Assembly (NCBI GenBank): GCA_963742865.1
Contig: CAVUNW010000077.1
Location: 248,001-312,000, forward strand
Source of the DNA: Bog-532 sp963742865
GTDB taxonomy: Bacteria > Actinomycetota > Actinomycetes > Streptosporangiales > Streptosporangiaceae
Reading direction: 5' to 3'
Length of the DNA stretch: 64,000 nucleotides
Part shown: positions 51,479 through 61,413 of the stretch, piece by piece
How positions within the stretch are numbered: position 1 is the first letter of the stretch
How the letters are laid out: every line of letters begins with the position of its first letter
Program-made: the position numbers and the translations under genes
The notes under the pieces: generated by a model
Databases searched by the model: none
What the model was told of the DNA's origin: nothing
What the model saw: only the letters and a program-made list of their open reading frames with translations

Positions 51479-52227
51479 ATGCGCGCACTGATCACCAACG
51501 ACGACGGAATCGACAGCGCCGGGCTGCGGACGCTGGCGCAGGTCGCCGTCGCGGCCGGGCTGAAGGTGACCGTCGCGGCGCCGGACGGGGAACGCAGCGG
51601 CACCGGCGCCGCGATGTCCGGCCTGGCCGAGGATGGCCGCCTGCTGGTCACGGAACGGACGCTCGATGGCCTGGACGACGTGCCCGCGGTCGCCGTGCAG
51701 GCCTCGCCGGCGATGATCGTTTTTCGGGAACGCACGGTGCGTTCGGGCCATCCCCGGACATCGTGCTGGCGGGCATCAACCGCGGGCCGAACATCGGGCG
51801 GGCCATCCTGCACTCCGGGACGGTCGGTGCCGCGCTGACCGGCGCGTCGGCGGGCCTGCCGGCCATGGCGGTGTCGCTGGCGTCGGAGCGGGCCGGGCAC
51901 TGGGAGACCGCCGGGGCGGCCACGACCCGGGCCCTGGAGTGGTTCCTGCCCCGGGCCGAGGTCCCCGTGGTCGTGAACCTGAACGTGCCGGACCGCCCGG
52001 CCGATCAGCTCCGCGGGCTGCACGCCGCGCGGCTGGCGTCCTACGGGGTGGCCCGGGCGATCATCGGCGAGCCGGGCGAGGGCTTCATCCCCGTCACGTT
52101 CTCCCATCTGGACGCGCAGCCCGGAGAGGACACCGACCTTGCGCTGGTCCGCCAGGGCTGGGCGACGGTGACCGTGCTGGAGGGGCTCAGCGAGTCCAGC
52201 GCCCTCGACCTGTCCACCTTGGGCTGA
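51479..52227 (+). pseudogene. surE: 5'/3'-nucleotidase SurE, one frameshift
   Basis: About 249 aa after correcting one missing base near 51725 (directly after a T5 run). The first frame has RALITNDDGIDSAGLRTLA with the metal-binding NDD, then VTVAAPDGERSGTGAAMS. The second continues in LAGINRGPNIGRAILHSGTVGA, the family signature, and ends SALDLSTLG. SurE removes phosphate from nucleoside monophosphates and short polyphosphates. The expected residues AGTHGAFGPSPDIV can be read across the break in the third frame, so the gene is probably intact in vivo. Confidence 0.88.
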
Positions 52228-52292
52228 GCACGGGGCCAGACGGCCCGGGTGCGGCGGAGACCGGCGCGGCGGCAGACGCTGACGCGAGCAGA

Positions 52293-52332
52293 CGGTGGGC
52301 GGGGCGGCCGTTTCCGGCCGCCCCGCCCACCG
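52293..52332. terminator. Bidirectional terminator between surE and the MFS gene
   Basis: A perfect 18-bp stem, CGGTGGGCGGGGCGGCCG / CGGCCGCCCCGCCCACCG, with a TTTC loop, followed by CCCGGTTTTCC. It sits between two convergent genes. Confidence 0.93.
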
Positions 52333-52356
52333 CCCGGTTTTCCGGGCCGCATCGGG

Positions 52357-53817
52357 CTAGAGCGGCGCGGCCACCTCCTCCGGGGTGATGACGCCCTCGG
52401 CGGGGCTGGCGCCGGCGGCCGGGCGCGAACCGGCGCAGGGCCAGATAGCTCACCAGCACGCCGGCCAGGGCGAGCCCGATCGTGACGAACAGCCCGGCGT
52501 GGAAGCCGTCGATGTACGCGGGCGCGGCGTGCACGCCGTCGCGCAGCGCCGCCCCCTGGCGGGTCCGGAGCACGGCCCCGATGACCGTGATGCCGAGCAG
52601 GCCGGCCACCTCACGCGAGGCGTTGAGCAGCGCGGAGGCGATCCCCGAGCGCTCGGCCGGCATGGCCGGCCAGGATGGCGTTGGTCAGCGGTACGTTCAT
52701 CAGGCCAGCCCCGGCGCCGAACAGCAGGAACCCGGGCATCAGGTCGGCGAACATCGCGCTGCGGCCGAGCATCGTGAACAGGAACAGGCCGACCGCCATG
52801 ATGCAGCATGCCGCCCGCCACCGTCCGGGCCGTGCCCAGACGCGGGCCGCTACCGGCCCGGCCAGCCCGGAGAACAGCGCCACGCCAGGGCCATCGGGAC
52901 GAACGCCAGCCCGGCCTTGGTCGGCGAGAAGCCGAGGACGTTCTGCAGGTAGATCGCGGTGAAGAAGTAGATCCCGAAGACCCCGAAGGCCCACAGCATC
53001 ATCGTGACCGTGCCGCCGCTGAACACCCGGGACCGGAACATCGACAGGGCGACCATCGGCTGGCGGCCCGGCTCTCGACGAACAGGAACACCGCCAGCGA
53101 GGCCACGGCGACCGCGAACGCGCCCAGGATGAGCGGTGACGTCCAGCCCCGGTCCTGCCCCTCGATCAGCGCGTAGACCAGGGCGAAGAGCATCAGCGCG
53201 GAGATGGCCAGGCCGGGCACGTCCAGCCGGCCCGGCGGCCGCGCCGGCACGCGCTCGCCGCGGGACTCGCGCATGGCCGCACCGCGATGACGAAGGTGAT
53301 CACGCCGACCGGCACGTTGATGAAGAAGATCCAGCCCCAGTGCAGGTGCTGGCTGATGAAGCCGCCGATCAGCGGGCCGAAGGCCAGGGCCATGGCGCCG
53401 ATCGCGTTCCAGATGCCGATGGCCGCGGTGCGCTCCCGCGGGTCGTTGAAGGTGGCCATGACGATCGCCAGCGTGGTCGGCACGAGCAGCGGCCGCGCCG
53501 AGGCCCTGCACCGCGCGGCTGGCGATGAGCACGGCGCCGTTGCCGGCCAGCCCGGCGGCCAGCGACGCCGATGTGAAGATCGCCAGGCCGAGCAGGAACA
53601 GCCGCCGCCGGCCGTAGTGGTCGGCCAGCCGGCCGCCGGCCAGCAGCAGCCCGGCGAAGACCAGCAGGTAGCTGCTGACCACCCACTCCAGCCCGGACAC
53701 CGACAGGTGCAGGCTGCGCTGGATGGTCGGGATGGCCACGTTGGTGACGTTGTTGTCCAGATAGGTCATGAAGGTGGCCAGGCTGACCGCCACCAGCGTC
53801 CACCAGCGCCGTGACAT
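52357..53817 (-). pseudogene. MFS drug-efflux transporter (DHA2/EmrB type), at least five frame switches
   Basis: A ~485-aa 14-span major facilitator broken into pieces. In order on the minus strand: SRRWWTLVAVSLATFMTYLD...GLEWVVSSYLLVFAGLLLAG (motif A: GGRLADHYGRRR) to ~53505; PTTLAIVMATFNDPRERT and FGPLIGGFISQHLHWGWIF (motif C-like) to ~53285; RLDVPGLAISALMLFAL to ~53070; MVALSMFRSRVFSGG to ~52890; VALFSGLAGPVAARV to ~52670; ERSGIASALLNASREVAGLLG and a tail ending EEVAAPL at the TAG 52357. All expected segments are present, so indel error is more likely than decay. The divergent TetR gene is the likely regulator. Confidence 0.85.
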
Positions 53818-53898
53818 TCGGCACCGCCTCTTCCTCACCGTCTGCCTGGCTCCGGAGCCTGCTGCCCGGTTCATCGGGCTGCCTGGCCGAGGGCCATC

Positions 53899-53962
53899 TG
53901 TACGTCATCTCATGCGCTGTACATGTACGTCGTATATGTACGAGGTACAGGTTGCCTTGTAC
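53899..53962. promoter_or_regulatory. TGTAC-rich operator region between MFS and TetR genes
   Basis: TGTAC or its complement recurs at 53899, 53918, 53924, 53937 and 53958, including the perfect 10-bp palindrome GTACATGTAC (53919-53928). This is a natural binding array for the TetR regulator. A -10-like TATAGT at 53967-53972 would start RNA about at the TetR ATG (53982), giving a leaderless message. Confidence 0.6.
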
Positions 53963-53981
53963 GGTGTATAGTTGTCAAGTG

Positions 53982-54711
53982 ATGGCAGCAACACCGGCAG
54001 ACAGAAGGAGACGCGACCGGCCCCGGCTCAGCAAACCCGCGGTGGTCGAGCCGGGCGCTCGAGCTGGCCGACCGGGGCGGGGTGGACGCCCTGACCATCC
54101 GGCGGCTGGCGAACGAACTGGGTGTCACGCCGATGGCGCTGTACTGGCACTTCCGCAGCAAAGAAGAGATGCTGGCGCGCGCTGGCCGAGCCACATCTGG
54201 AGCGAGGTCGGCGGCCGTCGATCAGTCGGCGCCGTGGCCGGACCAGCTCCGGGCCATCATGGAGTCACTGGTCGGCATGCTGCGCGCGCATCCGTCCGGG
54301 GCGCAGCTGCGTGCCTCCCACGAAAAGGAGAGCGAGGCTCGATGCAGGCGGCCGAGATCGCGCTCGGGCTGCTGCGCGGCGCGGGCTTCGACCCGAGCAG
54401 GCCAGCGAGATCACCCGAGCGGTATGTGGACCGCGATGACGCTGGTGATGAGCGAGCCGGGCTTCGAGCCCGACGTCAAGGCGGGTCTGGACGACGGCCG
54501 AGCGGGCCGAGCTGCAGCGCCGCAAGCAGGTCGCAGATGGCCATGCTGCCGGCGCGAAAGTACCCGCATCTGGTCGAGTGTGCCGCCGCGATCACGAGGT
54601 GGACTCCGATCTTCACTACCGGTTCGGATCGACCTCTTCATCGCGGGGGTCAAGGCGATGGCCGGCGGATCTCTGGCGCCAGCGGAAGGTTATGGCCTCG
54701 CAGCCGCCTAG
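53982..54711 (+). pseudogene. TetR-family regulator with TetR_C (tetracycline-repressor-like) domain, many frameshifts
   Basis: Pieces in all three frames rebuild a ~240-aa TetR protein: start RRRRDRPRLSKPAVVE, helix-turn-helix MDALTIRRLANELGVTPMAL and YWHFRSKEEMLA, ligand domain with QLRAIMESLVGMLRAHPSGA, MQAAEIALGLLRGAGFDP, TAMTLVMSEPGFEPDVKAGL-like and DLFIAGVKAMAGGSL. At least six single-base shifts occur in 700 bp, the densest error patch in the window. Divergent from the MFS gene, so it is its probable repressor. Confidence 0.8.
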
Positions 54712-54848
54712 CGCGGGCACAGCTGCAGCGGCGATGGCCCCGGCGCGGAGCCGCCGTGAGCGCCGGGCAACGGGCCTGATTACCCATCTGCAACATCGCC
54801 GGCTAGCCTTGATGCCTCTGCCGGACGAGAAGTGAAAGGTGACCACGC

Positions 54849-55155
54849 ATGCTGGTCCTGACCGAGGCGGCCGCCGAGGTCGTCAAGTCCGTCACCTCAA
54901 CCCCGCAGACCCCCGACCAGACGGGGCCTGCGGATCGTATCCTCCGTATCGGAACCGGAAGACCCTGGCGCGCTGCAGATCACAGCCACGGCTGGTCCAG
55001 GTGAGAACGACCAGGTCATCGAGGCAGCCGGAGCACGTGTGTTCCTTGAGCCGCAGGCCGCTGCCTACCTTGATGACAAGGTGCTCGACGCGCAGCTCGA
55101 TGAGCAGGGCAACGCCCGCTTCACCCTGGGCACGCAGGACGCCGGCCAGCTCTAA
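54849..55155 (+). pseudogene. HesB/IscA-like small protein, one frameshift
   Basis: A ~101-aa protein of the HesB-like Fe-S biogenesis superfamily as found in actinobacteria. ATG 54849 gives LVLTEAAAEVVKSVTSTPQT; one extra G in a GGGG run (54923-54926) shifts the frame, and the remainder reads LRIVSSVSEPEDPGALQITA and EAAGARVFLEPQAAAYLDDK, ending FTLGTQDAGQL. No cysteine ligands are present, so it may not carry a cluster. The total length of 307 nt (one more than a multiple of three) agrees with a single insertion. Confidence 0.8.
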
Positions 55156-55262
55156 GGTGAGTTAAGGAACTCGCGGCGGAGTCATTCGTTGCTGGTCACC
55201 AGCAACGAATGACCACCGCTCCCACCAGCCACCTACTAAATACGCCCGAGCGCCGCATCGTC

Positions 55263-56417
55263 CTAGCGGGCCAGCAGGCGCGCGTTGACGGCGGTCGCGG
55301 CCGCGGCCAGCCCGGGGATCTCGATGACCGTGATGCCCGCGGCGCGTAGCTGCTCGGCGCCGCGGCCTTCGGTGAAGATGGGCGGCTCCCGCCAGGCGAA
55401 GACCACCCGCGGGATGCCCGCCGCGAGGATGTGCTGCACGCACGTGACCGGGCGGGAGGCCCGCTCGCCGCACGGCATCAGGGAGCTGTAGATCGTCGCA
55501 CTGCCCAGACGCCGGTCGTCCGGCTCCACCTTGTGCAGGGCGGCCTCCTCCGCGTGATCGTGCGGGTCCTGCTCGCGGGAGAAGCCGGTGGCCATGATCT
55601 CCCCGTCCGCGGCCACGATGATGGCGCCCACCGAAAAGGCCGTGTCCGAGGGCGGGCAGCGCCGGGACAGCTCGATCGCCGCGCGGAGGAACCGCTCGTC
55701 CTCCCCGCCCGGGCCGAGCAGGTAGCGCAGCGCGACGACGCCGCCGAGCCCGCCGGACGCCGGCCAGCGTCATAGGGTGCTCGCGGTCCGCCGGATAGGG
55801 CCCGGGCAGCGCGAACGGCGGCGCGGCCGCCTCCCCCACGAAGAACGGCGCCACGCCAGGTGCAGCTCGTCGGCCAGGCCGTGCGCCAGGACATCGCGCA
55901 GCAGCGCCGCCCCGCCTTCGACGAGAACCCGCGGGCCGCCGCCCGTTCGGCCAGATCCGAGAACATGTAGCGGACCAACGGGGAGTCACCGGCGTCGATG
56001 ATATCGGCGCGGTCCCGCAGCCGCGCCACGTGGCCGGGACCGCGGGGCTGGCGCAGTAGACGAGCGGGCGCGCGGCGGCCCGGGCGGGGTGCGGCCGGCG
56101 GCGGGCTCCGCGGGGGCGAAGAAGCGCGCGGCCGGGTCGAGGTCGCCGGTCGTGGTCAGCGTCACCCGCAGCGGCTGCTCGGAGCGCCCGGCCGCCATCC
56201 GTTCGGCGCGGAGCCGGGGTGAGCGGACGAGCAGGCGCGGGTTGTCCCGGCGCACGGTATTCGCGCCCACCACGATCGCGTCCACGCTGGCCCGCAGCTC
56301 ATCCACGCGGGCCAGATCCTCCGGGCCGGACAGCATGAGGCGCTCGGGGCCGGTGTCGTCGATCCGGCCGTCCACGGACATGGCACAGCTGATCAGCACG
56401 TAGGGACGAGTCGGCAA
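55263..56417 (-). pseudogene. RibD-like reductase fused to a C-terminal cytidine-deaminase-type domain, several frameshifts
   Basis: Read from TTG 56417, the first half is a RibD_C/dihydrofolate-reductase-like domain (RPYVLISCAMSVDGRID, VDAIVVGANTVRRDNPRLLV). The second half is a zinc deaminase: MGAIIVAADGEIMATGFSRE, the zinc His-Ala-Glu in DPHDHAEEAALHK and the PCxxxxxxxC pattern in LMPCGERASRPVTCVQHIL. E. coli RibD has the opposite order (deaminase first). It is broken into at least five frame segments between 55640 and 56110. It could act in riboflavin or pterin-type synthesis; no other rib genes are near. Confidence 0.72.
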
Positions 56418-56554
56418 CGGTCTGGCTCCAGGGTCGGCGCGGATCGCGGCGGGCGGGTGAGCGGGTCGGCGGGGAAGGCGGCTCGGCGGGAAGGCGGCTC
56501 GGCGGATCTCGCTACTGGACGGTAGTTTCGCGGCCGGGTCCATTGATTTACTTG

Positions 56555-56566
56555 ACACTTCAGTGT
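56555..56566. promoter_or_regulatory. 12-bp palindrome overlapping a TTGACA box upstream of the aldehyde dehydrogenase
   Basis: ACACTTCAGTGT with ACACT/AGTGT arms overlaps a consensus -35 TTGACA (56552-56557), 36 bp before the ATG. No matching -10 was found, so a promoter is uncertain; the palindrome may be a regulator site. Confidence 0.4.
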
Positions 56567-56601
56567 GCGCGTGCAGCCAGCAGGCGAGGATGGCGGTAGC
56601 C

Positions 56602-58140
56602 ATGACAGCATCCCAGGCCCAGGCAGCCAGCGCGGGTGTCGCCCGCAAGACGTTCGAGACGCTGAACCCGGCCACCGGGCAGCTCATCGCCGCGTTCCCG
56701 GTCGCCGGACGGGAGGAGGCCGCGGCCGCGGTCAGCCGGGCCCGGGAGGCGGCCCGCTGGTGGGCGGGCTGGGCTGGCGGGACGGCGCAACCGCCTGCTG
56801 GACTGGAAGTCCTCAGGTGACCCGGCAGCTGGACGAGCTGGCCATCCTGGTGCACGAGGAGACCGGCAAGCCCGCCGACGACGCCCGGCTCGAGATCATC
56901 CTGGCCATCTTGCACATCGACTGGGCCGCCCGGCACGCCCAGCGGGTGCTGGGGCCGCACCGGGTGTTCAGCGGCGATCGCCGCGCTCAATCTCAGTCGC
57001 GACCGTCGAGTACCAGCCGCTCGGCGTGATCGGGATCATCGGGCCGTGGAACTACCCGGTGCTGACGCCGATGGGCTCGATCGCCTACGCGCTGGCTGCG
57101 GGGAACGCGGTCGTGTTCAAGCCGAGCGAGTTCACCCCGGCGGTGGGTGAGTGGCTGGTCCGGTCGTTCGCCCAGACCGCGGGGCGGGGCGCCCCGCAGC
57201 CGGTGCTGCAGCTGCTCACCGGCGACGGGCGGACCGGGGGTGCGCTGGTGACGGCCGGGGTGGACAAGGTCGCGTTCACCGGCTCGGCCGCCACCGCGCG
57301 CAAGGTCATGGCGGCCGCCGCGGCCAGCCTGACCCCGGTCATCGCCGAGTGCGGCGGCAAGGACGCGCTGATCGTGGACGCCGACGCCGACCTGAACGCG
57401 GCGGCCGACGCCGCAGCCTGGGGCGGGCTGTCGAACGCCGGCCAGACCTGCATCGGCATCGAGCGCGTGTACGTGGCCGACCCGGTGTACGAGACGTTCC
57501 TGGCCAAGCTGACCGAGCGGGTGTCGCGGCCCTGCGGCCGGGCAGCGACGAGGGCGCGTCCTACGGCCCGATGACCATGCCCGCGCAGATCGACGTGATC
57601 AGGCGGCATCTGGCCGACGCGGTGGCCCGGGGCGGCCGGGCGCAGCCCGGCCGGGCGGAGGAGGCCATCGACGGCGCGTTACGTCCGGCCGGTCATTCTC
57701 ACCGACGTGCCCGAGGACGCGGCCGCGGTGACCGGAGGAGACGTTCGGGCCCACGATCACCGTCCGCCGGGTAGCCAGCCTGGAGGAAGGGATCCAGCTG
57801 GCCAACGCCAGCCGCTACGGGCTCGGGGCGTCGATCTTCGCCGGGAGCCGGCGCCGGGCACTGGCGGCCGCGCGGGCCACTGCGCACCGGGGCTGACTTC
57901 GATCAACTCGGTGGTCGCTTCGTCTGGTGCCGGCCCTGCCGTTCGGCGGGGTGGGGGAGTCCGGGTTCGGGCGCATCCATGGCGCGGACGGGCTGCGGGA
58001 GTTCGCCCGGGCCAAGGCCGATCACGAGCCAGTGGATGAAGCCGCCCGCCAACGTGACGACGTTCACCCGGACGGACGCGGACCGAAGCGGACGCTGGGG
58101 CTGGTCACGTTGCTGCACGGCCGGCGGGGAGGCGGGCGAC
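56602..58140 (+). pseudogene. NAD(P)-dependent aldehyde dehydrogenase (succinate-semialdehyde type), several frameshifts
   Basis: A ~510-aa aldehyde dehydrogenase in pieces: FETLNPATGQLIAAFPVAGR (start), ELAILVHEETGKPADDARLE, GIIGPWNYPVLTPMGSIAYA, FTGSAATARKVM (cofactor), the general base in VIAECGGKDALIVDADADLN and the catalytic Cys in NAGQTCIGIERVYV. Later come YGPMTMPAQIDVIRRHLADA, TFGPTITVRR (across a break), ASRYGLGASIFAG and LPFGGVGESGFGRIHG. It shifts frame at roughly 56780, 56975, 57530, 57670-57740, 57890-57930 and 58010. The exact end is uncertain. Confidence 0.85.
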
Positions 58141-58164
58141 GCGAGCACTCCTGGAGTTCGGCAC

Positions 58165-58245
58165 GGCTCCGGAGCGGGCTTGGCTCCGGAGCGAGGCTGG
58201 CTCCGGAGCGAGGCTTGGCTCCGGAGCGAGGGTGGCTCCGAGGAA
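58165..58245. repeat. Five tandem copies of a ~17-bp unit
   Basis: GGCTCCGGAGCG recurs at 58165, 58182, 58199, 58217 and 58234, within units of 17-18 bp (consensus GGCTCCGGAGCGAGGCT). The core CTCCGGAG is palindromic, so the array can fold. It lies between the aldehyde dehydrogenase and pduO. Confidence 0.85.
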
Positions 58246-58342
58246 CGGCGGCTCCGAGAGCGGTTACCGGCCCGCGGGCAGCGGACGCCGGACGGTGACC
58301 GTGCGGGCGGGGTGGCCCGGCGGGTCACCTTAGGGTGGGGGC

Positions 58343-58945
58343 ATGCCACCGAACCGCAGGGACGAACCCGTCGTGCTGTCCCGCATCTACACCCGGACCG
58401 GCGACGACGGCAGACCGCGCTGGCGGACGGCTCGCGGGCGCCGAAGACCGATCAGCCGGCTGGCCGCCTACGCCGACGTGGAGGAGGCCAACTGCGCGAT
58501 CGGCGTGGCCATCGCCCTGGGCCAGCCCGGGCCGGAGCTGACCACGCTGCTGCCCCGCATCCAGAACGAGCTGTTCGACGTGGGCGCGGACCTGGCCAAC
58601 CCGATCACCGACCGACCCGCCCTACCCGCCGCTGCGGATCAACGCGAGCTACATCGAGCGCGCTGGAGGAGGCTGCGACCGGTACAACGACGATCTGCCC
58701 GTGCTGCGCAGCTTCGTGCTGCCCGGGGGGACACCCGGCCGCGGCGCTGCTGCACACGGCGCGGACCGTGACGCGGCGGGCGGAGCGGAGCGCGTGGGCG
58801 GCGGGCACGAGCACGGGGAGACGGTGAACCCGCTGGCCGCGCGGTACCTGAACCGGCTGTCGGACCTGCTGTTCATCCTGGGGCGGCAGGCCAACGCCGA
58901 GCACGGCGACGTGCTGTGGAAGCCGGGAGGGACGAGACGTGGGCG
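58343..58945 (+). pseudogene. Cob(I)alamin adenosyltransferase, PduO type, several frameshifts
   Basis: Makes adenosylcobalamin from cob(I)alamin and ATP. Pieces: RIYTRTGDDG (ATP-binding start; TGDDG motif), LAAYADVEEANCAIGVAIAL, IQNELFDVGADLANPITD, NDDLPVLRSFVLPGG, HTARTVTRRAERSAW and NPLAARYLNRLSDLLFILGR, ending near VLWKPGG. At least four single-base shifts. The gene lies convergent to the DUF2550-atp block, as in mycobacteria. It would supply the cofactor of methylmalonyl-CoA mutase, the target of MeaB and partner of Mce in this window. The end is approximate. Confidence 0.85.
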
Positions 58946-59073
58946 TGGAACGCCCTGCGCGTCCCGGTCAACCCGCGCCGGGAGCCCTGGGTCCTGGGCA
59001 GGTCCCGCCTCGGGCGGAGGGCGATCCCGCCTCGCTGAGCCCGGGCCGAGGTCGTAAGCGCTCAGGACGTCCG

Positions 59074-59510
59074 TTAAGCGATTTGGTCCATATAGGAACC
59101 GGGCGGAGCGGCTTCCAGCCAGGACAGGAAGCCGGTGAGGGCGGCGTCCGACATCGCCAGCTCGACCGTGCCGCCGTGGCCGACCTTGCACTCCACCACG
59201 ACCACCCGGCGCCCAGGCTCGCGCTCTCGGCCGCGACGCCAGCCGGCGGGAGGCGACGATCAGCGTGCGGCGCTGCAGTTTCAGCCGCGGCCGCAGCAGG
59301 ATCCTGAACTGGTGGTACCAGTACAGCTGGTCGTCCTGGTAGGAGGCGACACCGGCCGCCAGGAGCCCGTAGCCGGCGACCCGGCGCAGGCCGCAGTCAA
59401 CGGTACCGCCGCCACGTTCGAGCAGGAAGCGGCGGGCGGCGATACCGCTGGCGAGCAGGCACCAGGAGGAGCAGGAACGCGGCGAACAGCCAGGCGGCAT
59501 CGAAAGCCAG
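59074..59510 (-). pseudogene. DUF2550 membrane-anchored protein, several frameshifts
   Basis: About 145 aa: an N-terminal membrane span (DAAWLFAAFLLLL-like), RRFLLERGGGTVDCGLRR, GVASYQDDQLYWYHQFRILL and RPRLKLQRRTLIVASRRLAS, ending SYMDQIA at TAA 59074. The pieces lie in three frames between 59480 and 59080. The usual start codon is not evident (CTG at 59510 where ATG/GTG is expected). The family follows atpC in actinobacterial ATP synthase operons; role unknown. Confidence 0.78.
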
Positions 59511-59534
59511 CGCGCCTCCCACCCCTGGCCCTCG

Positions 59535-59958
59535 TCAGGCCTGTTCGCCTGCGGCTCGCAGCTGCGCCCGGGCGTACTTGGCCTCGCTCGGCTCCTCGCC
59601 AGGCGGCGAGCCCGCTCGCTCAGCGCGGATCCAGCTCGGAGCGGGCTGCGCTGGCTTGTCCACTTCGGCGCCGAGCTGGGCATCGACGGCGAGGATGGAG
59701 ATCTGATCATCGGCGACCGAGAGGAAGCCGCCGCTGACCGCGGCGGTCACCTCCCCCGGCCGCGGCCACGGCGGCGTCGGCGGCGTCACCCGCCGGGTCG
59801 AGGATGCGGACGATGCTGCCTTCGGCCAGGATCCCGAGCACCGGCGGATGGCCGGTCAGGAGCCCGATGTCGCCTTCGAGGGTCTTCGCGATGACCATGT
59901 TGGCCTCGCCGGCCCACAGCTCGCGGTCGGCGATGACGACCTCGACGTGCAAGGTCAC
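59535..59958 (-). pseudogene. atpC: ATP synthase epsilon subunit, frameshifted
   Basis: Epsilon subunit of F1, which damps ATP hydrolysis. First frame: TLHVEVVIADRELWAGEANM and LEGDIGLLTGHPPVLGILAE from ATG 59958. An extra G in a G5 run (plus-strand C5, 59753-59757) shifts to GEVTAAVSGGFLSVADDQIS and the helical end KYARAQLRAAGEQA. A further compensated shift lies in the C-terminal helix region (~59590-59660). As read the protein would stop early; in an essential gene this marks sequence error. Confidence 0.9.
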
Positions 59959-61407
59959 TTTTCCATCTCCCTGGCCTTCTTCTCCGCGTCCTCGATCCCG
60001 CCGACCATGTAGAACGCCTGCTCCGGCAGGCTGTCGAACTTGCCGTCGACGATCGCCTTGAACGAGGAGATCGTCTCCTCCAGCGGGGTGAAGACCCCCT
60101 CCTGCCCGGTGAACTGCTCGGCGACGAACATCGGCTGGGACAGGAACCGCTCGATGCGCCGCGCCCGGCGCACCACGACCTGGTCTTCTTCGCCCAGTTC
60201 GTCGATACCCAGGATGGCGATGATGTCCTGCAGCTCGTTGTAGCGCTGCAGGATCTGCTGCACCGAACGGGCCACGTCGTAGTGCTCCTGGCCGACATAC
60301 CGGGGGTCCAGGATCCGTGACGTGGAGTCTAGCGGGTCAACCGCCGGGTAAATGCCCTTCTCGGTGATCGCCCGGGACAGCGTGGTGGTCGCGTCGAGGT
60401 GGGCGAACACGGTGTGCGGGGCGGGGTCGGTGATGTCGTCCGCGGGCACGTAGATCGCCTGCATGGAGGTGATCGAGTGACCACGGGTGGAGGTGATCCG
60501 CTCCTGCAGCTGGCCCATCTCGTCGGCCAGCGTGGGCTGGTAGCCCACCGCCGACGGCATCCGGCCGAGCAGCGTGGACACCTCGGATCCGGCCTGGGTG
60601 AACCGGAAGATGTTGTCGATGAACAGCAGGACGTCCTGCTTCTCCACGTCGCGGAAGTACTCGGCCATGGTGAGCGCGGACAGGCCGACCCGCAGCCGGG
60701 TGCCGGGCGGCTCGTCCATCTGGCCGAAGACCAGCGCGGTGTCGTTGATGACGCCGGATTCGGTCATCTCCACCCAGAGGTCATTGCCCTCGCGGGTGCG
60801 CTCGCCGACGCCGGCGAAGACCGAGACGCCGGAGAAGTTCTGCGCGACGCGGCGGATCATTTCCTGGATGAGCACGGTCTTGCCCACGCCGGCGCCGCCG
60901 AACAGGCCGATCTTGCCGCCGCGGACGTACGGGGTGAGCAGGTCGATGACCTTGATGCCGGTCACGAACAGCTCGGTGCGCGGCTCGAGCTGGTCCAGCG
61001 GCGGCGGGTCCCGGTGGATCGGCCAGCGCTCGGTGATATCGAGCTCCGAGGTCGGCACGTCGAGGGTCTCGCCGAGGGCGTTGAACACGTGGCCCTTGGT
61101 CACCTCGCCCACCGGCACCTCGATCGGGGCGCCGGTGTCGATGACCTCGGCCCCGCGGACCATGCCGTCGGTCGGCTCCATCGAGATCGCCCGGACCACA
61201 TCGTCGCCGATGTGCTGCTCGACCTCGAGGGTCAGCTGCCTGGTGTCGTCGCCGAGCATGACGTCGACGTGCAGTGCGTTGTAGATCTCGGGCATCTGAG
61301 TCGGCGGAGAACTCAACGTCGACGACGGGGCCGATGACCCGCGCCACCCGGCCGGTGGCCGTGGTGCCGGCGTCACTTCCCGCGGGGTTTTCTACGGTCG
61401 CGGTCAT
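59955..61407 (-). pseudogene. atpD: ATP synthase beta subunit, one frameshift near the N-terminus
   Basis: Catalytic beta subunit of F1. From ATG 61407: TGRVARVIGPVVDVEFSAD, then an extra base near 61299 and MPEIYNALHVDVMLGDDTRQ onward. The Walker A is GLFGGAGVGKTVLIQEM, then VFAGVGERTREGNDLW, VLLFIDNIFRFTQAGSEVSTL (Walker B) and the DELSEED-like region IIAILGIDELGEEDQVVV. The stop overlaps the atpC start (4 bases). ~484 aa when corrected. An ATP synthase core subunit is not expected to be broken in a living cell. Confidence 0.96.
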
Positions 61408-61413
61408 AGTGTC

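Noticed and set aside
58165..58245. CRISPR-like array or rho-independent terminator
   Set aside because: Units of 17 bp without unique spacers; no T run follows. Kept only as a tandem repeat.
51479..59510. A genomic decay island (true pseudogenes after reductive evolution)
   Set aside because: All motifs remain, shifts are single bases often in homopolymers, and the same pattern reaches atpC and atpD, which cannot be lost; error is the simpler reading.
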